Assembly: GCA_030512295.1 (NCBI GenBank)
Contig: JAULSR010000002.1
Span: 6,262,001 to 6,326,000, forward strand
DNA from: Bombardia bombarda
Lineage: Eukaryota > Ascomycota > Sordariomycetes > Sordariales > Lasiosphaeriaceae
Length of the DNA stretch: 64,000 bases
Reading direction: 5' to 3'
The notes beneath the pieces are model-generated. The model did not search any database and was not told the origin of the DNA. It worked only from the letters and a program-made list of their open reading frames with translations. The number at the start of each line of letters is the position of its first letter. Positions within the stretch are counted from its first letter, which is position 1. The translations under genes and the position numbers were made by a program. Positions 59,165 to 64,000 of the stretch are shown here, piece after piece.

Positions 59165-60312
59165 CTATTCGCTGTCGTCGTCATCCAGGGCTTCGTCCTC
59201 GTCAGGGCCCCCACGCTCGTTTATCTCCTCGCCGTCTTCGTCTCCTGCCGCCTGAGAACCCTCCTCCTCCTCCTCTTCTTCTTCCTCCTCCTCCTCCTCC
59301 TCTTCTTCATCCTCATCCTCTTCCTCCTCCTCAGGCTCTTCGGGCGCAGTCTCGGCGTCCGAGTGCTCGCGGTCGTCATCGACCTCCATCCGGGACGAGT
59401 CCATGCTGGTGTCTACCCTGGCCTTCTTCACGGCCCTGGGCTGGCTGGCGTCAGGATCGTCGTCATGGCCGCCAGCGGCGGATCCCATGCTGAGCATGGA
59501 GGAGTCGCCCACTATCGTGCCGTCGGCACCGATGGACGTCGCTTTCCTGGCCGCTGCTACCTTCTTGCGGTATGTTGATCGTTTTGAGGTCTGTACTTCG
59601 TTGAACTCTGTTCGACAGTGTCAGTCGCGGGAAATGGGCAGAATAATCTGGTGCCTCCCTGTCTGAGATAGGGGGATAGGAGGGGGGAGGACGCACTAGC
59701 AAACTCAGCCTCGAGTCTCTCACGCATAAAGCCAAATTCAATCTCGTCGAGAGCCTTGAAGACGTCGGCGGGCATGATTGTCTTCTTGTTTGACGACATT
59801 GTGAATTCGTTGGAGCTGTTTGCTGGTTAGACCCTATGCTAGGCAGTCCGAGGGGAGAGCAAAGCAAGCTGTGCGCATCGCCGGGTTTGTACATACGCGT
59901 TTGCCAGGTAGCTAATAAAGACTGTTGCGCTCTTGCTGAGCGCCATAACTGCATTGCCTTGTATTTGTGTGTTTGGTGGCAGGATTCCCTTGGCGAGACG
60001 AGTGATGATAGACCTGGGGAGTGCAAGGTCCTCGAGAGCCAAAGCATCCCGCTCCTTTTCTCGCTCCCGTTCACGTTCGCGTTCTGCACTGTCCTTGTCC
60101 TTCTCTTTGCTCTTCTTGTCGGGGGTCGACGCGTGTGTTTGCGCAGCTGCCGGTGTGTGTGTCGAGACCGATGCTGAGGGCTCTCGTGGTTGGTGGGCTG
60201 GGGCTGGGGCTGGCTCTGGAGCGGTTGCGGTGTCCTGTCCCTCCTCTGCCAGTACGAGCCGGGCTACCGAAACATCGCTCCGGCGCGCATCGCTCTTGCG
60301 GGCGGCTGGCAT
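59165..60312 (-). CDS. dpb4: Dpb4-like histone-fold subunit (DNA polymerase epsilon / chromatin remodeler)
   Basis: Three exons, 60312-59897, 59815-59697 and 59607-59165, close to 325 residues. A long Ala/Pro/charged N-terminal extension ends in an EREREREKERD helix. The histone fold (about 90-170) reads LPRSIITRLAKGILPPNTQI, MALSKSATVFISYLAN and KKTIMPADVFKALDEIEFGFM, matching the NF-YB-like Dpb4/POLE3 group. EVQTSKRSTYRKK follows, then a Ser/Asp-rich part and a very long Glu/Asp tail. Dpb4 pairs with Dpb3 in DNA polymerase epsilon and also in ISW2/CHRAC-type remodelers, handling histones at the fork. The acidic tail is encoded by a GAG/GAA trinucleotide tract. Confidence 0.92.
59260..59338 (-). 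repeat. Glu-coding trinucleotide tract in DPB4
   Basis: A CTC/CTT tract on the plus strand reads as an almost pure run of Glu codons (GAG, GAA) with a few Asp codons in the acidic tail of the histone-fold protein. Confidence 0.9.
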
Positions 60313-61678
60313 GGCGGGTGGTCGGTCGGTCGTGGCTTTGTGGCGAGGCTCGATAATCTGTCGAGGTCGGATGGTGAAGTTGGTGTCGCGCCCCTCGTTG
60401 TAGTGGGTATAAGAGACGTGACAAGGCTGCCTTGTAGTCGTGGAGAGGAAAATCGAACAGAATAAGAAGGGTGGGTGGTGATTAACGGTAAAAGAAAGGT
60501 TCAAGAGAAAGCTACCGCGCTTGTAATATCAACGCGATCTTTGCGACGAGTGAAGCAGGTAGTGTAAGTTTTAGTAGTGTAATTCAAGAGAGTGCTAGGT
60601 ACGAGTTGTGGGGAAAGACGGAGAAAAGCTAGGTGTTGTGGCGCGTCGCGACGGCCCCCAGTCCAGGCGAACGCGTTAAATTACTGGGGTTGGCTACTGC
60701 GCCCATTGGAACTACATCCCGAACAGGACAGCAACTTCCAGGCTGTCCTTCTATCCGTCACCACCACTCGACACTGGACACACCCAGCGTGGATTTCTCT
60801 TGAATTTCATTCAGGTTTGACATATTTCTCTTAGTTAATCGCCTCTGTTTTTTCCACCGTCTAAACCAGCCAGCGCCTCAAGCTTGACAACGGCATAGAT
60901 TGAGAGGTAGGGTCGATATCTTCTCTACAACACTCCTTCTTTTCAATATGTAACAAATAATATGGGCTGCATCAGCGAGGCAATGCACGCAATTGATCAT
61001 CTTGTCTCTGGATTGCTATTGCTATTGCTATTGCGACCCGCCTACCTAAGTAGGTAACTCGAGCTTGCGATGTCCAAGAAATAATAATATACACGAATAA
61101 GAGTGTCCACGCAATCCGCAGAGAGGAAGTTTCTCTCTCCCTTGACAACAAGCGAGTCGAGTCGAGTTGGGCTAAATCCATCAGGTACAAAACGTGTACC
61201 GCAACAACAAAGGAACTGTGCCGATCCACGACAGAGCGACTGTCGGATGGCCGTGTACGATGTATTCAATAAGCAAAAACAAAGTTGCCTCCCCTCCCTT
61301 CATTTCTCTCTTCCTCACACACACAGGGGTATATCCATCATCTTTTCATCACAATCATCAGGCGGCCCCGGCGCCAGCCTGGAAACAAAAATCTCTCTCT
61401 CTCTCTCTCATGGCAAGCCCGCCCGTGGTTTGCTTGTCTACTCTGCTCAATGGTCTGCATGATCAGATACGAGCATACCCCCCTTCTCCCTCTCCCGCTC
61501 TAAACCCAAAGCAGAATCATTCATGCTTCGACCCCAGAGAATATGAAAAGCAGAAACCCGAGGGCATCTTCGTTGCAAGAAAAGGAAAAAAAAAAAAAAA
61601 ACGCATGTTGAAGATGACACAAGGAAAACGAGATAGGCGTCCGATAGAAAGTGATAATGAAAGCCACAATTCACCCCT
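60313..61678. promoter_or_regulatory. Intergenic region with simple repeats
   Basis: About 1.4 kb lies upstream of DPB4 and downstream of the surface-protein gene. It contains a CT run at about 61390-61410 and an A-run at about 61588-61602. Short frames here lack family signals. Confidence 0.4.
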
Positions 61679-63130
61679 TTATCCTATAGCCCGCCCAATC
61701 TCATCCTCGCGAAACAAAGGCCGCGGCGAGATAAGAGCTTCATCACCAAAGGATAGCCGGGGTGGTATCGACGAGGAAGAATACACCCGCGAGTGTTGGC
61801 TGTTATCGTGGTGGGAGGAGGTGATGTAGTCGTGTGAATGGCGCGGCGACAGTCCCACGTCTGACCCGCCGCTACCACCATATCCGTATCCATATCCATA
61901 ATCGCCAAAGCTGCGAGTGCTGCTCCTCGAGCTCCTCGCTCTCGCGTGGTGAGCGCGACGGTGTGACGAAAAGCCCGGGGGCAGCTTGGAGAGCCGCGAG
62001 GGCCGTCGCTTCGGGCTGGGCAGGAATGGGTCGTCTCCAGGGACGGTCTCGTCGGTGAGGCCAGGTCTAGCGTTCGGTGCCCTGGCTTGGATAGGGGTCT
62101 GGGGTAGTGTCCGGTCGAGACTCGTCCTGCCGTATCCGCCGGCGTAGGCGGCGTGTGCGAAGGAGCGAGGCGAGCCGTCGTCCGAGGAGCGGCCTTGGCC
62201 GTGCGCGTTGCTGTAGACGATGACGCTGGGTGGCTTCTTGATGGAGCTTGTGGAGGTGTGCTTGACGTGAGTCGGTAGGGTTACTGCACCGTCGCGGGCA
62301 CCTGCTGCTGCTGCTGCTGCTGTTGTTGTTGTTGCTACTGCCGCTATTGGTGTCGAGGCCGCTTCGGATCTTGAATATGTTTCTCCGCTGGGCATCCCCA
62401 TGCTGGCCTTCTCCGTTCGGGGCATCTTCCACGTTGCGATCTCATCGTCGTCGATTGGAGATATGCCTCGCGCAAACAAGGGCATGCGTCGCCGTCGGTA
62501 CCTCACGCAAACCCATACTACACCACCGATCAACAAGAGCCCCACCACCGAGAGCACAGTGCTCAAGGTGATGATGAGCGTTCTGTTGCTCCCGGTTTCG
62601 GCACCACTGTCAGGCAAAGATGTCGAGTTTCCTGAGGAACTGGTTTGGGAGGGGAAGGCCGTCGACGAGGTGAGATCTGTGGGCATAGCACCGGTTCCCA
62701 GATCTTCGCTGGACGTTGACAAGGTTGTTATGCTCGTAGCGAAAGACTGGCCAGAAGAAGAAGAAGGGAGTGTTGTTGATAGGTATCCTGAATCGGGACC
62801 TGAAGAAGTAACTGGAAACGATGGTGAGCTGGTTGTCGTCGTTTTTGACGTTTGGTCCGACCCAGGGAGAGGAGGAGGAGGAGAACTGGGATGTGGCCCT
62901 ATGGAAGGGGATGTTAGCCAGGAAGTCGTAGGCGTGTCTCGACTTCTCCAGGATGACGATGGCCAGCCCAATGGTGTGGCTATCTCTCGGGCCGGCTCGG
63001 CACGAAGCCCAGCTAGGCCCAGCGAGTCCTCATCCATATCATCGCCAACGCCCAACACCTCAGCCCCAGCCACTATCGGCCAGGTGAGCAATGCTAAACA
63101 CGCCACAGCCAACATTATGGCTGAAGGCAT
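61679..63130 (-). CDS. Single-pass cell-surface protein with Ser/Thr-rich ectodomain
   Basis: One exon encodes 483 residues from MPSAIMLAVACLALLTWPIVAG, a signal peptide. An ATG at 63214 in the same frame would bury the signal peptide and is less likely. The ectodomain to about residue 180 is rich in Ser, Thr and Pro and would be O-mannosylated. One membrane helix (about 184-210, LIITLSTVLSVVGLLLIGGV) is followed by the stop-transfer RYRRRR. The cytoplasmic tail has ordered islets (ISPIDDDEIATWKM, KKPPSVIVYSN, PQTPIQARAPNARPGLTDE, GDDPFLPSPKRR), an Ala run and a Gly-Tyr repeat. The layout is like fungal wall-stress sensors (Mid2/Wsc type) but there is no WSC Cys domain. Function is not known; the tail islets look conserved and probably bind signalling partners. 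Confidence 0.8.
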   Translation of the reverse strand: MPSAIMLAVACLALLTWPIVAGAEVLGVGDDMDEDSLGLAGLRAEPAREIATPLGWPSSSWRSRDTPTTSWLTSPSIGPHPSSPPPPLPGSDQTSKTTTTSSPSFPVTSSGPDSGYLSTTLPSSSSGQSFATSITTLSTSSEDLGTGAMPTDLTSSTAFPSQTSSSGNSTSLPDSGAETGSNRTLIITLSTVLSVVGLLLIGGVVWVCVRYRRRRMPLFARGISPIDDDEIATWKMPRTEKASMGMPSGETYSRSEAASTPIAAVATTTTAAAAAAGARDGAVTLPTHVKHTSTSSIKKPPSVIVYSNAHGQGRSSDDGSPRSFAHAAYAGGYGRTSLDRTLPQTPIQARAPNARPGLTDETVPGDDPFLPSPKRRPSRLSKLPPGFSSHRRAHHARARSSRSSTRSFGDYGYGYGYGGSGGSDVGLSPRHSHDYITSSHHDNSQHSRVYSSSSIPPRLSFGDEALISPRPLFREDEIGRAIG

Positions 63131-64000
63131 ATTCCGCTCGCAAAATGAGGTGTTTAGGTACTGATAACGATTTTCAAAATGGGCCGTAGAGAGACAAAAG
63201 GCAGAGTTTAACAAGTCATCAGAAACGACGTGTGCTCAAACACGACGTCTCTTCAAGAGACCCCAAGCATGGACAAGAGGTTGTGCAAGAACCAAGGCAA
63301 GCAGAGAGGAAAGAGAAGCAGTTGGGGAGACAAACGTGTTGTAGAGAGTTAAAATGCCAATGCCTGGAGACGGGACGACTCCATGTGGTTGGCAGACATC
63401 AGTCCAGCGGTAGAGGGCCTTCGGACGGCAAGGAGGCTCAAGTGAGAGAGAGCTTGAGAGCTTCAGAGGGAATCAGGATAGCAGAAAGAGGACGTTGGGG
63501 GGGGGGGGGGAAGGCTCCCGCGTCTATCTACAAGAGTAGCATTCGAATACTCTCTTCAGTATACGGAGCACCACGGCAGAGAGCAGGTGGCCTACCTACA
63601 CTACCAAGGCAGCATGTTCAACGTAGGTGGGAGGGCCGGCAGATATACACTACAAAGCAGCCGTGGTAAGCAGCCGTGGTGTGTGCTCGAGCACCAACCC
63701 ATCGCACTCACTCGAGGCTGGGACGGTACATCACATTACAGGGTAGGATAGGACGGGGGTGTGTGTACGGTGTGTGTGCGAAAAAGCAGGTCTGAGGTTG
63801 GGCCACGCTTGTGGGGTGTGTGAATGTGTGTGAACGGACTAACTTTGTTAGTTCTACGCGGGTGGGTGTAAGTGGTGCTGCTGCTGGCTTGCTTGCTTGC
63901 TGCGGGGTGGTGCTGGTAGTGGGCACTTGTCTCCTCCCCCTAAGCAGGCTGCCGCGATCTTGGTCACTTTTACTTGTTGTGTGTGCCTGAATTGATTACA
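63131..64000. other. Right-edge intergenic region
   Basis: About 870 bp upstream of the surface-protein gene, likely its promoter and 5' UTR. A G-run of 12-13 lies at about 63498-63510, and a GTGTGTG-rich stretch at about 63758-63835. No gene is supported. Confidence 0.4.

Overview
The window looks like nuclear DNA of a filamentous ascomycete, most likely a sordariomycete. Genes carry short introns (about 50-120 nt) with GTRNGT donors and CTAAC/CTGAC-type branch sites. The families present (Pal1, HET, Atg22, DUF3602, BAH-PHD, fungal MSH3) and the lack of operons fit this. No species is claimed. All exon structures were worked out by hand from splice motifs, reading-frame closure and family knowledge; none was checked against transcripts.

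Layout. 1-13 kb: the 5' end of an unidentified gene (-); a repeat-rich orphan protein (+); a divergent pair of a BolA-like gene (-) and a mitochondrial ACSF3-type acyl-CoA synthetase (+); a Pal1 morphology gene (-); the U6 snRNA phosphodiesterase USB1 (+). 13-18 kb: a HET-domain gene and a ten-exon secreted PQQ-repeat protein, both (-), which form the most accessory-looking block. 19-31 kb: ATP synthase subunit e (-) and dynein intermediate chain (+), divergent; a one-zinc-finger nuclear-type protein (+); and MSH3 (-). 30.7-34.4 kb has no recognisable gene. 34-48 kb: a lactose-permease-like sugar transporter (+), a large disordered orphan (-), a divergent pair of an SDHAF1-type LYR assembly factor (-) and an FAH-family enzyme (+), and an RBR E3 ligase (+) whose frame is broken at a G7 run. 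48.8-64 kb: a DUF3602 protein, two copies of a small MITE, ATG22, a BAH-PHD reader resembling EPR-1, an intron-containing tRNA-Ile(AAT), the DPB4 histone-fold subunit and a single-pass cell-surface protein.

How it fits together. Most genes are housekeeping: DNA replication and mismatch repair, RNA processing, microtubule motors, autophagy and mitochondrial biogenesis. Two divergent pairs link mitochondrial functions that meet in metabolism: BolA/ACSF3 around lipoylation, and SDHAF1/FAH around succinate dehydrogenase. These links are inference. The clearest unexplained structures are the MITE pair with internal 15-bp tandem repeats (50.1-51.1 kb), the frame break in the RBR ligase, a 6-nt microexon in ATG22, and the orphan at 1.5-3.8 kb, which has two unrelated repeat sets around a compact unnamed domain.
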